Shown piece by piece: positions 26,468 through 36,274 of a stretch of 64,000 bases of DNA. This DNA is from Candidatus Scalindua sp. (GTDB lineage Bacteria > Planctomycetota > Brocadiia > Brocadiales > Scalinduaceae). The DNA lies in assembly GCA_021776915.1 (NCBI GenBank), contig JAIQZU010000033.1:104184-168183 (forward strand), in the 5' to 3' direction. The notes under the pieces are model-generated. The model made no database searches. It was not told where the DNA came from and saw only the letters and a program-made list of their open reading frames with translations. How positions within the stretch are numbered: the first letter of the stretch is position 1; each line of letters opens with the position of its first letter. Both the position numbers and the translations under genes were made by a program.

Positions 26468-28075
26468 TTATGAAGATTTAACTCCTATTTTAGCAATCGA
26501 GACCTTATAACCGTAAGCCTTCAACTGCCTGAAAATCTGTAACAGCGAAACTTTGCTGAAGAATGGGAAGATATCCTTAACGCCTTTTTTAACTTTACTA
26601 ATTACGGCAAAGACAATCTCATAATTTGAACTTCTAATTTGTTTTATTTCGCTGAATTTCCATTCCCTGGGAAGCTTCTTGTTAACCTCTTTCAAAAACC
26701 CTAAATCAGTCAATAACAGATATGCTGAATTATGCCCTTGAAAAAAGAGGTGACTCAAATAAGCAGAGCCACGAAATCTTTTTACATGAACGAAATCTTT
26801 CTTATCAATAAATAGGTCACAAAACTCAACCTTATTCTGACCACCTCCATAGTGGATGAGCTTCATATCCATCAAAAAGCATCTCTGCTTGTTTGCATCA
26901 TATACTTTCTTGTTGTAATCGCCTTCAGGCTCACCCTCATGTTTTGGAAACTGAAAATTGCTGTATTCAGGTATATTCTCTATATCGTCTGAAACGGACT
27001 TAACGTACTCAGTATCAATCTTAAACCATTTTCCAGCATTCAAAAGATATGTAGCGCTGTCCTTGCCATTACGCTTAACCTCGTAATTGATGCATTTATA
27101 GAGAGACCAAGAATAAATCGGCTCTTCACTTTCTGAACTGACACACAAGACAGATTTACGCTTGAGCCACCCAACACTTACCTTGTCTTTCAGCTCTTCA
27201 TCAGATGGTAAAACATCTCTTATATCAATGTCTTCTTTGACCTCATCATCAGAAGGTTTATACTTGAAACCATGAACAAGCTCCCAATCAACGACTTCCG
27301 GAATAGCCAAAAATAACTGTTCAAAATTCGTTTCATGAATAGCTTTAACAAGCAAACCATCAAGCTCTTCGCTGAGAACAGCATTTTTTACATCTGTAAT
27401 GTGATCAACCCAAGGGAAACTTTCCTTATAGGTCTTTTCAGCAAACTTCTTCAAGAGTAGAGTAGAGAATTCAGGCAGACCATCAACCTTTACAGAAATG
27501 CTGACGTGCAAAGACATAGCTCCCGAAACCTGTTTTCCTAGAGCAGGATCATTCGATAATCCTGTCACAGCATTCAGGATATCTCTATCAATATTCAATC
27601 CGAAATTATCTACTGTTCCGGCCTGGCTCGTCTGAACTTTAGAATGCCTGACAACTGTATCTAGATTCTTGATGTCAACACTCCTAATCTTATCAGCATC
27701 AATACTATTCAAAGCGACCTTCAAGCCAAAATTATCCTCGACAAGATCAAGATTTAAAAAACTCCGGCCATAGCCAAAAGTGAAGGCAAAAATCTTGCCA
27801 TCGTGCTTTACGAGAAAAACAGCAGAACTGCTGGAATTAAAAATATTCTCTTCTATTTCTTTTTTCAAAAATCCATCGAAGAAGTTGAGCCATTTTGGAG
27901 GGAAAGATTGTGAACTCCTGACATACAAGGCCATTACATCACCAGAAAAACCCTTAATAGAATAAGAAGTTAGCACAGAGGCATCCTTCAAGGCATCATC
28001 GAAATCAGAACACGTGCCCTTAAAGAGATAAATACACAACCTACGCTTCTTATCCTTAGATTTCTTTCTTGCCAT
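26468..28075 (-). CDS. TIGR04141/DUF6119-family protein
   Basis: 535 residues. The N-terminus (K-K-R-R-L-C-I-Y-L-F-K, then A-F-T-F-G-Y-G-R-S-F-L near 103) and the S-Q-A-G-T-V-D-N-F-G-L-N-I-D-R-D segment match what I know of the sporadically distributed TIGR04141 family (DUF6119). Its members are found scattered among bacteria, often beside restriction or other defence genes. The biochemical function is unknown. No signal peptide or membrane span. Same strand as the neighbouring defence-type genes but separated by about 180-200 bases on each side, so probably its own transcript. Confidence 0.75.
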   Translation of the reverse strand: MARKKSKDKKRRLCIYLFKGTCSDFDDALKDASVLTSYSIKGFSGDVMALYVRSSQSFPPKWLNFFDGFLKKEIEENIFNSSSSAVFLVKHDGKIFAFTFGYGRSFLNLDLVEDNFGLKVALNSIDADKIRSVDIKNLDTVVRHSKVQTSQAGTVDNFGLNIDRDILNAVTGLSNDPALGKQVSGAMSLHVSISVKVDGLPEFSTLLLKKFAEKTYKESFPWVDHITDVKNAVLSEELDGLLVKAIHETNFEQLFLAIPEVVDWELVHGFKYKPSDDEVKEDIDIRDVLPSDEELKDKVSVGWLKRKSVLCVSSESEEPIYSWSLYKCINYEVKRNGKDSATYLLNAGKWFKIDTEYVKSVSDDIENIPEYSNFQFPKHEGEPEGDYNKKVYDANKQRCFLMDMKLIHYGGGQNKVEFCDLFIDKKDFVHVKRFRGSAYLSHLFFQGHNSAYLLLTDLGFLKEVNKKLPREWKFSEIKQIRSSNYEIVFAVISKVKKGVKDIFPFFSKVSLLQIFRQLKAYGYKVSIAKIGVKSS

Positions 28076-28279
28076 TAGCTTATCACTCGCTAAGACGACA
28101 GAAAACCAAATACTGTTTTAAAACATTATTGAAAAAACTGGATAAAACAACAAATACTGGGCCACCTATTTGCCAATATTTGAATTATGAAGGTTTGGCC
28201 CTAGTTTCTATTTGATATGATTAACTACGCCCGAAGTAGAAGACAACACATTTTCCTCCTTGATTTGCTTAACCACTTC

Positions 28280-29269
28280 TTATGTTTTCAGAAATTTCCG
28301 TACCTTTTTTTTACGGTTCGGTGTTTGATCTTTATTAGAAATAGTTAATTTGTTTGTATCATCTGGAAGTAGTTTTTGATCTGTGTATTTCTTTATTCTT
28401 AGTTTTGACAACTTTGCATATTCCTGCTCAATATCATATCCAATATAGTTCCTTCCATCTTTTAAGGCAGCAAGGCAGGCGTTACCACTACCACAAAATG
28501 GGTCTAAAACTACATCTTCTTTAAAGGTATACATCTGAATCAATCGATGTGGTAATTCTTCTGGAAATGGAGCAGGATGCCCAATGCTTCTTGCTGAAAC
28601 GGCGGGAAATGTCCAAATGCTTTTTGTCCATTCTAAAAATTCTTCCTTAGCAATGGTGTTTTCTTTGAGTTGGCGCTTTCTTGAGTAAGATTCTTTTGAA
28701 AAAACCAGTATGTATTCATGAATATCTCTTAACACTGGATTACCAGCCGACAGCCAACTGCCCCAAGCTGTAGATGGGCTTGCACTTGAAGCCTTATTCC
28801 AGATAATTTCACCTCTCATAAGAAATCCAATATCAATCATGTCTTCTATAATATAACTATGCAAAGGGATATATGGTTTTCTACCAAGATTAGCAAGATT
28901 TATACATGCTCTACCCCCTGTAACTAACTTCTTGTAAGTTTCTCTAAAAACAGTTTTTAATAGAAATCTGTATTCTTGCAATGATAAATCATCATCATAC
29001 TCTTTTTTTACATTATAAGGTGGTGAGGTGACCATTAAGTGAATACTATAATCAGGAATTTCATCCATTATTTCACTTGATTTGCAGTAAATCTTATTAA
29101 GTTTTTTAGAAGGAATAGTTTTTTCTATAATTTCAACTTTATCTATTGGTTTCTTATCTGCATACAATTTACTATTATAAAATTCTGACGAATCATGGTT
29201 AATCCTTCCTGGTGTCCCAAATGAACTCGTTTTTGTTCCACTACGATTATATTTCTTTATGTCAGACAC
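28280..29269 (-). CDS. Beta-class DNA methyltransferase of a type II R-M system
   Basis: 329 residues. The catalytic motif T-S-P-P-Y-N is at 81-86 and the SAM-binding F-C-G-S-G near the C-terminus (258-262), so catalytic region precedes SAM region as in beta-class amino-methyltransferases. S-P-P-Y is typical of N4-cytosine enzymes, though some N6-adenine enzymes share it. Start GTG 29269. The upstream nuclease gene stops inside AAGGAGTGA, seven bases before, so that AAGGAG is the ribosome site for this gene and the two are translationally coupled. The recognition sequence is unknown. Confidence 0.9.
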   Translation of the reverse strand: MSDIKKYNRSGTKTSSFGTPGRINHDSSEFYNSKLYADKKPIDKVEIIEKTIPSKKLNKIYCKSSEIMDEIPDYSIHLMVTSPPYNVKKEYDDDLSLQEYRFLLKTVFRETYKKLVTGGRACINLANLGRKPYIPLHSYIIEDMIDIGFLMRGEIIWNKASSASPSTAWGSWLSAGNPVLRDIHEYILVFSKESYSRKRQLKENTIAKEEFLEWTKSIWTFPAVSARSIGHPAPFPEELPHRLIQMYTFKEDVVLDPFCGSGNACLAALKDGRNYIGYDIEQEYAKLSKLRIKKYTDQKLLPDDTNKLTISNKDQTPNRKKKVRKFLKT

Positions 29270-29276
29270 TTTTTAT

Positions 29277-30197
29277 TCACTCCTTAATTAACTTCAAAAA
29301 AACTTCTGCTTTTTTTTCTAATGTTTCTTCCTTACCGGCTATGGTAATAATTTGTCCAAGCTCTTTTGTGCTTTTCATACTAGAAAAGAAACTTCTTTCC
29401 TCAGACAATAACGTATTAAAACAATTCTTTAACTCACCAAATTTATCAAACCTCCAAAACCCTTTCTTCTCAGTTGTTTTAACATTTTTACCTTCCTTAT
29501 CTAATGGGTTTGGATTAACAGAATAAAACCCTTGTATTATTCCTGCAACCTTTAAGTGGTCAACTTTGGCATAATAACTATTTGTGATTGGTGTGTTTCC
29601 CATTATAATTATTGGAATCTTAGAAGCCTTAAAACTCGAAACCCTAATGTTTATGCTTTTACCAATTGCCTTTAACATTGAATCAGATCTTAATAAACCT
29701 GGATTACCTTGATGTGTTTTATAGTCCCCGATACATGTTATATTGTTGTTACTATATTTCCAGTTCCATACAATAGACATTTTTACTTCAATAATTGCTA
29801 AAATGTCTTCGGGGACTTGGTTTATATCTTTGTTCTTAGAGATTATGACATCTGCCGGTGACTTACTTGTTAAAGCAAGTTCATCACAAATAGCACCTTT
29901 AACAGCAAATAATCCTTTATCCGCTACAATCTCTTGAATCAAATCAGTTGTCCATTTCTCAGTAAAACTACCAATAAGAGAATTTCTACTTTGAAGAGTC
30001 GTTTTCTTACCTTTATAACCTTTAGGCCAATACGCTAAATATTCATCACCGTCGGTTATATAGAATAGTTGTTCTGGAGTGACAAAACTCTTCAATGATT
30101 CAATAAAGAATTTCTTTTCGACTTCTTTATCCCAAAACTCCATATAAAACTTTATCCTTTCATCGTAAAGTAGACATCTATATTTTAATAAGGACAC
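29277..30197 (-). CDS. Putative restriction endonuclease, PD-(D/E)xK type
   Basis: 306 residues with no named family. S-P-A-D at 113-116 followed by I-L-A-I-I-E-V-K at 132-139 gives Asp116, Glu137 and Lys139, the P-D...E-x-K nuclease core, with hydrophobic strands around both. It is directly upstream of, and coupled to, a DNA methyltransferase gene, which strongly implies the cognate restriction enzyme. Start GTG 30197 with AAAAGGGA five bases ahead. An inverted repeat at 30209-30223 lies just upstream of that site and may be an operator. It ends at the stop within the methyltransferase's Shine-Dalgarno. Confidence 0.8.
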   Translation of the reverse strand: MSLLKYRCLLYDERIKFYMEFWDKEVEKKFFIESLKSFVTPEQLFYITDGDEYLAYWPKGYKGKKTTLQSRNSLIGSFTEKWTTDLIQEIVADKGLFAVKGAICDELALTSKSPADVIISKNKDINQVPEDILAIIEVKMSIVWNWKYSNNNITCIGDYKTHQGNPGLLRSDSMLKAIGKSINIRVSSFKASKIPIIIMGNTPITNSYYAKVDHLKVAGIIQGFYSVNPNPLDKEGKNVKTTEKKGFWRFDKFGELKNCFNTLLSEERSFFSSMKSTKELGQIITIAGKEETLEKKAEVFLKLIKE

Positions 30198-30208
30198 ATC
30201 CCTTTTTG

Positions 30209-30223
30209 GGTCTACTTTAGACC
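30209..30223. promoter_or_regulatory. Inverted repeat upstream of the restriction gene, possible operator
   Basis: GGTCTA-CTT-TAGACC, two perfect 6-bp arms, lies between the likely promoter and the ribosome site of the nuclease gene. R-M systems commonly delay nuclease expression through such sites, bound by a C protein or by the methyltransferase. No C-protein gene is present here, so binding by the methyltransferase or methylation of the site itself would be the alternatives. Confidence 0.4.
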
Positions 30224-30510
30224 AACGAATATAAATGTATGTGAAACTGTTACTTGCATAAACAAGTAAGACTATCTTTTTGAAGATATTTAAAATGTGG
30301 TAATAGTGATTTGTAGCTACTGACTATTGGTGGTTATTATAAAAGAGTGGGGTTGTTTTGCAATATAAAAGATTATTTACCGTTTACCTGCCCGAACTGA
30401 CTGGTTAGGTGTATGCACACAGTTCACCCTATAATTCTTAATGCTTAATATCAAAATCGCTCAATTTGTGATTAATATTTACGGGGGGATAAGTAATTAA
30501 CATCTAAATT

Positions 30511-30570
30511 GCTAGAAAAACCAGTGTTGAGTACGCCACCCAGGTGCACGCAAACACTGGTTTTTCTGGC
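30511..30570. terminator. Bidirectional terminator-like inverted repeat downstream of tRNA-Ala
   Basis: GCTAGAAAAACCAGTGTT (30511-30528) pairs with AACACTGGTTTTTCTGGC (30553-30570) with one mismatch across a 24-nt loop. The A-tract/T-tract arms serve transcription in both directions. Read leftward it would end the tRNA-Ala transcript. Confidence 0.6.
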
Positions 30571-30787
30571 TTTAATTTGGCTTGTTTTTGTTAGTAGTGT
30601 GAGGATAAAATAGTAAAACTAACTGCTTGGTCATGAAGACATAAGAATGACTCAGAGGCACTCTCGTCACTCGCCTGAAAGTTTAGAAGTGGTGTAGAAA
30701 TTTTAGAGTCTGACTGCATATTGACTGCGTCGGGCAGAAATGAGGCCTTAACTCACGCCTGATTTGCCGTAAGTTCTTTTATAGTAA

Positions 30788-30863
<76 letters not shown>

Positions 30864-31024
30864 CGTTGTTTTTGTAAGTACATGTTGTACTATTATTTAT
30901 AAGAATAATGATTATCATATTTGTCCTGAGAAATCAAGTATTTTTCAGAATTGTGAAGTAATAAGACAGTTCAAAAACCGTTACAAACCTTTGGAATGTA
31001 GCGTATTATATTGGTATTAAATGG

Positions 31025-31083
31025 CTTGCGAATAACACCTGGATGGGATTACGAGTAACATGCTCTGCCATTGAGCCATGCGG
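31025..31083 (-). pseudogene. Decayed tRNA fragment, Thr-like
   Basis: On the minus strand, CCCGCATGGCTCAATGGCAG followed by AGCATGTTACTCGTAATC has a good D arm (GCTC...GAGC) and an anticodon loop CTCGTAA (CGT, threonine). The anticodon stem has two mismatches, and no matching T arm or 3' acceptor follows. It is probably a remnant, not a working tRNA. Confidence 0.4.
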
Positions 31084-31189
31084 GTGATATTATTTGTATG
31101 AATTGCTCACAACTATTGATATGGTGACTGCTTTCACATGTCTTTCAGAACACTAATGCTGACGGCAGACATTAGGTTTACACAAAATT

Positions 31190-31579
31190 TCATTTGTGTT
31201 TTTGCTCTATTATTTTCTTTCTGACAAATGTCAGAAAAACTCTTAGTGCTGTATCTGGATTGTCTGGAAGGTTGCTTTCTGTAACATTGTCCTGATCACC
31301 ATCATGACAATGTTTTGGAAAAGTCTTGATATTAGACCATTTCTTATGAGGTGCATTATCATGCCTGTAGATTGTATTTCTTACATTTTTTTGTTCCCAA
31401 TGAAGAGAATAATTATTTTCTGCAGAATAAAAAATGTCGATATATGTACTATCTATAAGTTCAAGCCTTAGTTTTCTTGCCCGGCCAGCATGGCTATAAA
31501 CAATTTCCGCATTTTCAATTATATCGCCGTATTCTTTGTTGGCAATATTCTCAAACTGTTTATAGAGTTTTAATATCAC
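31190..31579 (-). CDS. TumE/DUF6516-family toxin-like protein
   Basis: 129 residues resembling the DUF6516/TumE group: A-R-K-L-R-L-E-L-I-D-S-T-Y-I-D-I-F-Y-S near residue 31, Y-S-L-H-W-E and R-H-D-N-A-P-H, then F-P-K-H-C-H-D-G and an F-L-T-F-V-R-K-K end. These are small proteins annotated as toxins of toxin-antitoxin pairs; the mechanism is not established to my knowledge. The start overlaps the end of the upstream partner by about 20 bases, the usual layout for such pairs. It lies inside the segment bounded by the tRNA-Ala gene and its partial copy. Confidence 0.7.
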   Translation of the reverse strand: MILKLYKQFENIANKEYGDIIENAEIVYSHAGRARKLRLELIDSTYIDIFYSAENNYSLHWEQKNVRNTIYRHDNAPHKKWSNIKTFPKHCHDGDQDNVTESNLPDNPDTALRVFLTFVRKKIIEQKHK

Positions 31580-31844
31580 CCTCTATTTCCTTTATATCCG
31601 CTTCTATGTTTTGGATTTCGATAAGATCTTCCCATGCCGGATGTTCTGGCACTGTACCTTCCTTTATTTTTTGTTGTAATTCATTTACCGTTTCGGCGCA
31701 GTATCTTGCAAGGATCTCAATCTTTTCAATCTGATAGTTTTTCTTTTTTTCTTTCAACGCAAGCTTAGAACCTAAACTGATAAATTCATCTGTAGACATT
31801 GAATACTTCTTTGCAATTGTTTCAACAATAGTTGGCTGCGCCAT
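31560..31844 (-). CDS. Putative antitoxin partner of the TumE-like protein
   Basis: 94 residues if it starts at ATG 31844, which follows AAGGAGG by seven bases; the frame opens 33 bases earlier. It is helical and charged, with T-I-A-K-K-Y-S-M-S-T-D-E-F near the N-terminus, which could be a small DNA-binding or dimerisation segment, and E-H-P-A-W-E-D-L-I-E-I-Q-N near residue 70. Proteins of this kind precede DUF6516 genes in many genomes. Antitoxin function is inferred from gene order. Confidence 0.65.
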   Translation of the reverse strand: MAQPTIVETIAKKYSMSTDEFISLGSKLALKEKKKNYQIEKIEILARYCAETVNELQQKIKEGTVPEHPAWEDLIEIQNIEADIKEIEGDIKTL

Positions 31845-32296
<452 letters not shown>

Positions 32297-34393
32297 TTAC
32301 AATTTAAATAGAAGATCTGCATACGTTGGAACTGGCCATAACTTTCGGGGAATCAAGGTTTCCAACATATCAATATCTTCACGTAAGTCAGCCATCGTGG
32401 CCAATACCTTATCACGAAATGCCTCAGAACATTTTAAACTGTCAGTAATCTTGAATGCCTTCTCCCGTTCAGATTCCAGTTTCTGTGTGTTACGATATGC
32501 TGATTCCAAATGAGTTGATACTTTTGACAGGAGATCTCTTTGAACATCCGCAGATGCACTTACTGCTACCAGTTTTCCAATCGCATCAGCAAGTTCTCTT
32601 GTATAGTGTATAATAGCCGGAATATATAAACTTTTCACCATATCAAGCGCCGCATTTGCTTCAATATTAATCTGCTTATAATATTGCCCGAGATAAATTT
32701 CATATCTGGCACACATTTCTCCTTTTGAAAGCACTTTATATTTCTGAAATAATCCAACAGATTTTTCTTCCGGAAAAGTCTTCATTGCTTCTACGGTACT
32801 ACTAATATTTGGTAATCCACGCTTTTCCGCTTCTGTCTTCCATTCATCAGAATAGTTGTTTCCATTGAAGATGATCCTCCCATGCTCTTTCATGGTGTCT
32901 CTTATAATGTATGCGGTCTCTTTATGAATATCCTCTGCCTTCTCAAGTCTGGTTGCAATTTCGTCAAGTGCTTCCGCTACAATTGTATTCAAAACAATAC
33001 ACGGCCTGGAAATGGAAGCTGACGAGGGCACCATACGAAACTCAAATTTATTACCCGTAAATGCAAACGGTGATGTACGGTTCCTGTCGGCATTATCCTT
33101 TGGAAGCGCCGGCAAAGTATCAACTCCCACCTCAAGAGTAGTAGACGCTTTTGACTTTGCCTTCTCCCCCTTTGCAATAGTCTCCAGAATTTCTGTCAAT
33201 TCTTCACCCATAAAAACCGAAATAATTGCCGGCGGCGCTTCATGCCCGCCAAGACGATGATCATTGCCTGAATTGGCCGCAGACCTTCGTATTATATCTG
33301 CGTGGCGGTCAACAGCGCTAATAAGTGCACAGATAAAAAGCAAAAACTGCGCGTTTTCATGTGGCGTCTTACCTGGTTCAAGTAAATTAGTACCGTCGTC
33401 AGTACTCAATGACCAATTCGTATGCTTCCCGGAACCATTAACTCGAGCGTAGGGCTTTTCGTGCAAAAGGCAGACAAGCCCACGTCTGATAGCAACTTTC
33501 TGTAATGTCTCCATAACAAGTTGATTATGATCTGCCGCTATGTTTGCTGATGTAAATATTGGAGCCATTTCAAATTGAGACGGAGCGACTTCATTATGTT
33601 TTATTGTAGCAGCAACCCCCAGCTTCCATAATTCTTTGTCCAGATCCTTCATAAACTCGGCTACACGGTCCTTAATCTGTCCAAAATAGTGATCCTCCAT
33701 CTCCTGCCCTTTCGGCGCCGGCGCACCAAAGAGTGTTCGCCCTGCAACAATTAAATCCAATCTTTCGGCAAAGAATTTTTTGTCTACCAGGAAATACTCC
33801 TGTTCAGCGCCAATGTTTGCAGTAACTTTCTTAACGGTTTTATTCCCCAGCACACGTAAAACACGAATTGCCTGTTTTGAGACAGCAGACATTGAACGTA
33901 ACAACGGCGTTTTCTTATCCAGCGCTTCACTCGTATATGAACAAAATGCAGTTGGAATACAAAGCGTTACATCCCCTGCAGCATCTTCCTTCAAAAATGC
34001 TGGAGACGTATAATCCCATGCGGTATATCCACGTGCTTCAAAAGTAGCCCTGAGCCCTCCACTTGGAAAACTTGACGCATCAGATTCTCCCTTCGCAAGC
34101 TGTTTACCGGAAAATTCCATAACCACCCCACCCTGAGGTGTCGGCGAAATAAAAGAATCATGTTTTTCTGCCGTACTCCCCGTCAGTGGTTGAAACCAGT
34201 GAGTATAATGTGTTGCCCCTTTTTCAATTGCCCAATCTTTCATTGCATTTGCAACTACATCCGCAACCGCCTCAGGTAAATGCATTTCATTCTCAATCGT
34301 TTTCTTGAGCTCATCATAGGTATCCTTTGGTAGCCATTTCCTCATTACCTCATCATTAAATACATTTGTTCCAAATATTTTTGTAACATCCAT
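32297..34393 (-). CDS. glnN: Glutamine synthetase type III
   Basis: 698 residues, typical for GSIII (about 700, against 350-470 for types I and II). Signatures include [11 protein letters not shown] near 193, [11 protein letters not shown] near 265, [12 protein letters not shown] near 316, and G-G-H-E-A-P-P-A-I, all parts of the ammonia/glutamate/ATP site. It makes glutamine from glutamate, ammonium and ATP in the cytoplasm as a dodecamer. AAAGAGAA precedes the ATG. An AATATC-GT-GATATT palindrome lies upstream at about 34425-34438 and may be an operator. Monocistronic; the partial tRNA copy follows it. GSIII is common in Bacteroides, cyanobacteria and some planctomycetes. Confidence 0.95.
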   Translation of the reverse strand: MDVTKIFGTNVFNDEVMRKWLPKDTYDELKKTIENEMHLPEAVADVVANAMKDWAIEKGATHYTHWFQPLTGSTAEKHDSFISPTPQGGVVMEFSGKQLAKGESDASSFPSGGLRATFEARGYTAWDYTSPAFLKEDAAGDVTLCIPTAFCSYTSEALDKKTPLLRSMSAVSKQAIRVLRVLGNKTVKKVTANIGAEQEYFLVDKKFFAERLDLIVAGRTLFGAPAPKGQEMEDHYFGQIKDRVAEFMKDLDKELWKLGVAATIKHNEVAPSQFEMAPIFTSANIAADHNQLVMETLQKVAIRRGLVCLLHEKPYARVNGSGKHTNWSLSTDDGTNLLEPGKTPHENAQFLLFICALISAVDRHADIIRRSAANSGNDHRLGGHEAPPAIISVFMGEELTEILETIAKGEKAKSKASTTLEVGVDTLPALPKDNADRNRTSPFAFTGNKFEFRMVPSSASISRPCIVLNTIVAEALDEIATRLEKAEDIHKETAYIIRDTMKEHGRIIFNGNNYSDEWKTEAEKRGLPNISSTVEAMKTFPEEKSVGLFQKYKVLSKGEMCARYEIYLGQYYKQINIEANAALDMVKSLYIPAIIHYTRELADAIGKLVAVSASADVQRDLLSKVSTHLESAYRNTQKLESEREKAFKITDSLKCSEAFRDKVLATMADLREDIDMLETLIPRKLWPVPTYADLLFKL

Positions 34394-34424
34394 TTTGTAT
34401 TCTCTTTATAATTACTTACAATTA

Positions 34425-34438
34425 AAATATCGTGATAT
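34425..34438. promoter_or_regulatory. Palindrome upstream of glnN
   Basis: AATATC-GT-GATATT, two 6-bp arms, lies about 32 bases upstream of the glnN start. It could bind a nitrogen regulator; the sequence is AT-rich and could also be chance. Confidence 0.3.
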
Positions 34439-34600
34439 TATACATTTATCCGATTAATTGTCTATTTATACTTTCATGAAAATACATTACTCTTAAATAA
34501 TTCTTGCCTAATTTTTTCGTGAGTCTATAATCCCTGTGCTATCAGTCTCTGCTCCGGTTGCCAGGAAACAGTGTCTGCAATTAAGGACATATGATTGTGA

Positions 34601-35332
34601 ATGGTTTTCATGAGAAAACACTTACAAATTTACCAATACTTTACAATAGAATGGAGGGAAACACCTATTTTACTGCGAATTCTTTTGTATTTTACAATAC
34701 TCTTCAGTTCGACTTACATCTTAGCCGGTTGTGTTGTCACTCCCATCTTACTTTTAGCAGCAGCAAATTCCAATCACAATCATACCGATACATCACAATC
34801 ACAACATTTTGATGGCATAGATGAACCGGTAAAACTGCGTTCATCCTACAGTAATTTATCCGTGGCAGAAGTACAGGCAATTCAACATATCTCAATACGT
34901 AAGAAGAAAAAATGGGGATTTTACGGCTACAGCACAATAAAACACGATTATGTGTTAAAAATAATAGGTGATGACAAAGTAGTCATCGACCATGCCACAG
35001 AGTTAATGTGGCACCAGTCAGGTTCAACATATGGTATGAATTGGGAAAAAGCAAAACGCTGGGTGAAGCTACTGAACAAAAGAGGATACGCCGGTTATTA
35101 CGACTGGAGGCTACCAACAGTGGAAGAAGCAGCATCGTTGCTGGATTCAAGTAAGAACAATGACAGATTTGTAGATCCTCTATTTGATAAGACACAAGGT
35201 TGGATATGGACCGGTGACAACTATTATCGTCTGGATGCCGCATGGCGCGTTGACTTCTTCTCCGGTTTAGTAGATTGGGACATCTACTACTACGCCTTCT
35301 ACCATGTTCGTCCTGTTCGTGCGATGAAATGA
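34601..35332 (+). CDS. DUF1566 (Lcl_C) domain lipoprotein
   Basis: 243 residues. A long hydrophobic N-terminus ends in I-L-A-G-C-V-V, a lipobox with Cys at about residue 44, so it is probably a lipoprotein. The C-terminal 130 residues have the DUF1566 pattern: A-T-E-L-M-W-H-Q, W-E-K-A-K-R-W-V, G-Y-Y-D-W-R-L-P-T-V-E-E, and H-V-R-P-V-R at the end. The whole region from R-S-S-Y-S-N-L-S onward is homologous to the last 170 residues of the 3988-residue PEGA protein at 46424-58390. DUF1566 domains are extracellular and resemble FGE-sulfatase/lectin-type folds. ATG 34601 or 34610 could be the start. Function unknown. Confidence 0.75.
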   Translation: MVFMRKHLQIYQYFTIEWRETPILLRILLYFTILFSSTYILAGCVVTPILLLAAANSNHNHTDTSQSQHFDGIDEPVKLRSSYSNLSVAEVQAIQHISIRKKKKWGFYGYSTIKHDYVLKIIGDDKVVIDHATELMWHQSGSTYGMNWEKAKRWVKLLNKRGYAGYYDWRLPTVEEAASLLDSSKNNDRFVDPLFDKTQGWIWTGDNYYRLDAAWRVDFFSGLVDWDIYYYAFYHVRPVRAMK

Positions 35333-35341
35333 TATGTACTG

Positions 35342-36076
35342 CTATGTGGCTGAAGAAGGATCACTTTTTTTTCTGGAAGATATCAATTCACGCTGCCGCT
35401 GAAAGATATACTTTATTAGCGCCTCTCTGTCATCTTCGTTAATAGCAGTAAAAGTTACCGAAATCTCATAACCACTCTCTTCCTTATCCCTTGAAGGACA
35501 TACTCTCGTGACCTTGCCTAATGCTATAATCTGTATTGCAGGATGGATAGGAGGTTCAATATTTAACTCTAGCAGGGTCTCTTTACCTGGATTTCCAGGA
35601 ATGAGCATATTAACGCCGGTGCCGCTTATATCGATACATTCTCCAGTCTCATAAATATCTTCCTCATCACCTTGAGAGGTAATCTTCTTAAGTATTTCAT
35701 CCTGCCTGGCAAGAACTATGTCAATTTTCTGATCCAGGTGTAAGAGTATTTTGATCAATACAGGATCAAAGTCTTCCTCCTCTTCAATCGAAGACCAGTC
35801 AAAAGAAAACGCATCAGCCTCATTTCTCTTGCCTGTTGATCTGTTTACTGTACGCCTGCTGATAAATAGAGACTCTTTCTTCTCGTACTCTTTTTGTGCA
35901 ATTATATTGTATTTGAGTGGAAAAGAGTCATGGATCCTAACGGCGTCTCTATTATCAGGATTATTTTTTTCTTCATTACCCATGTTATTAAGCGCAAATA
36001 TTAAAGCGATTTTGCCAATATTGTGTCCGGAACAGGCCGGTACATTTATACATCCATGCATGTCCTTACGAAACAT
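35342..36076 (-). CDS. PilZ-domain protein
   Basis: 244 residues. An acidic, disordered N-terminal half includes a helix (D-P-V-L-I-K-I-L-L-H-L-D-Q-K-I-D-I-V-L) near 110, like coiled segments before PilZ domains. The C-terminal 100 residues form the PilZ barrel with C-I-D-I-S-G-T-G-V-N near 152, the D/N-x-S-x-x-G half of the c-di-GMP site. A canonical R-x-x-x-R is not obvious, so c-di-GMP binding is uncertain. M-G-N-E-E near residue 32 may be the true start. It ends four bases after the stop of the convergent DUF1566 gene. It may regulate surface structures. Confidence 0.7.
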   Translation of the reverse strand: MFRKDMHGCINVPACSGHNIGKIALIFALNNMGNEEKNNPDNRDAVRIHDSFPLKYNIIAQKEYEKKESLFISRRTVNRSTGKRNEADAFSFDWSSIEEEEDFDPVLIKILLHLDQKIDIVLARQDEILKKITSQGDEEDIYETGECIDISGTGVNMLIPGNPGKETLLELNIEPPIHPAIQIIALGKVTRVCPSRDKEESGYEISVTFTAINEDDREALIKYIFQRQRELISSRKKSDPSSAT

Positions 36077-36230
36077 GTGTATATTAAAACGAGAGCTCTT
36101 GTAATTTCAACAACTATTTTCCTGTGTTCTCCGATTTTGGGTATCATATAACCTTTTAGAGCAACCTAATTAACGTTGTTTTTTCCGCATAATTATGTCT
36201 AATTATACTTAACTTTGATATCAAAATGAA

Positions 36231-36247
36231 ATTTGGTATTACCAAAT
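36231..36247. promoter_or_regulatory. Palindrome upstream of the RuBisCO-like gene
   Basis: ATTTGGT-ATT-ACCAAAT has perfect 7-bp arms centred about 35 bases before the start at 36275. Its position suits an operator. No regulator gene is adjacent. Confidence 0.4.
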
Positions 36248-36274
36248 CTGATGTTTGGGTAAATGAGGAGCAAT

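Larger units (their letters stand above)
30198..30787. other. Intergenic region between R-M operon and tRNA-Ala
   Basis: This region contains the R-M operator candidate (30209-30223), a repeat-like stretch at 30326-30380 related to 18926-18985, a strong inverted repeat at 30511-30570 and otherwise unremarkable DNA. No protein gene. Confidence 0.5.
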
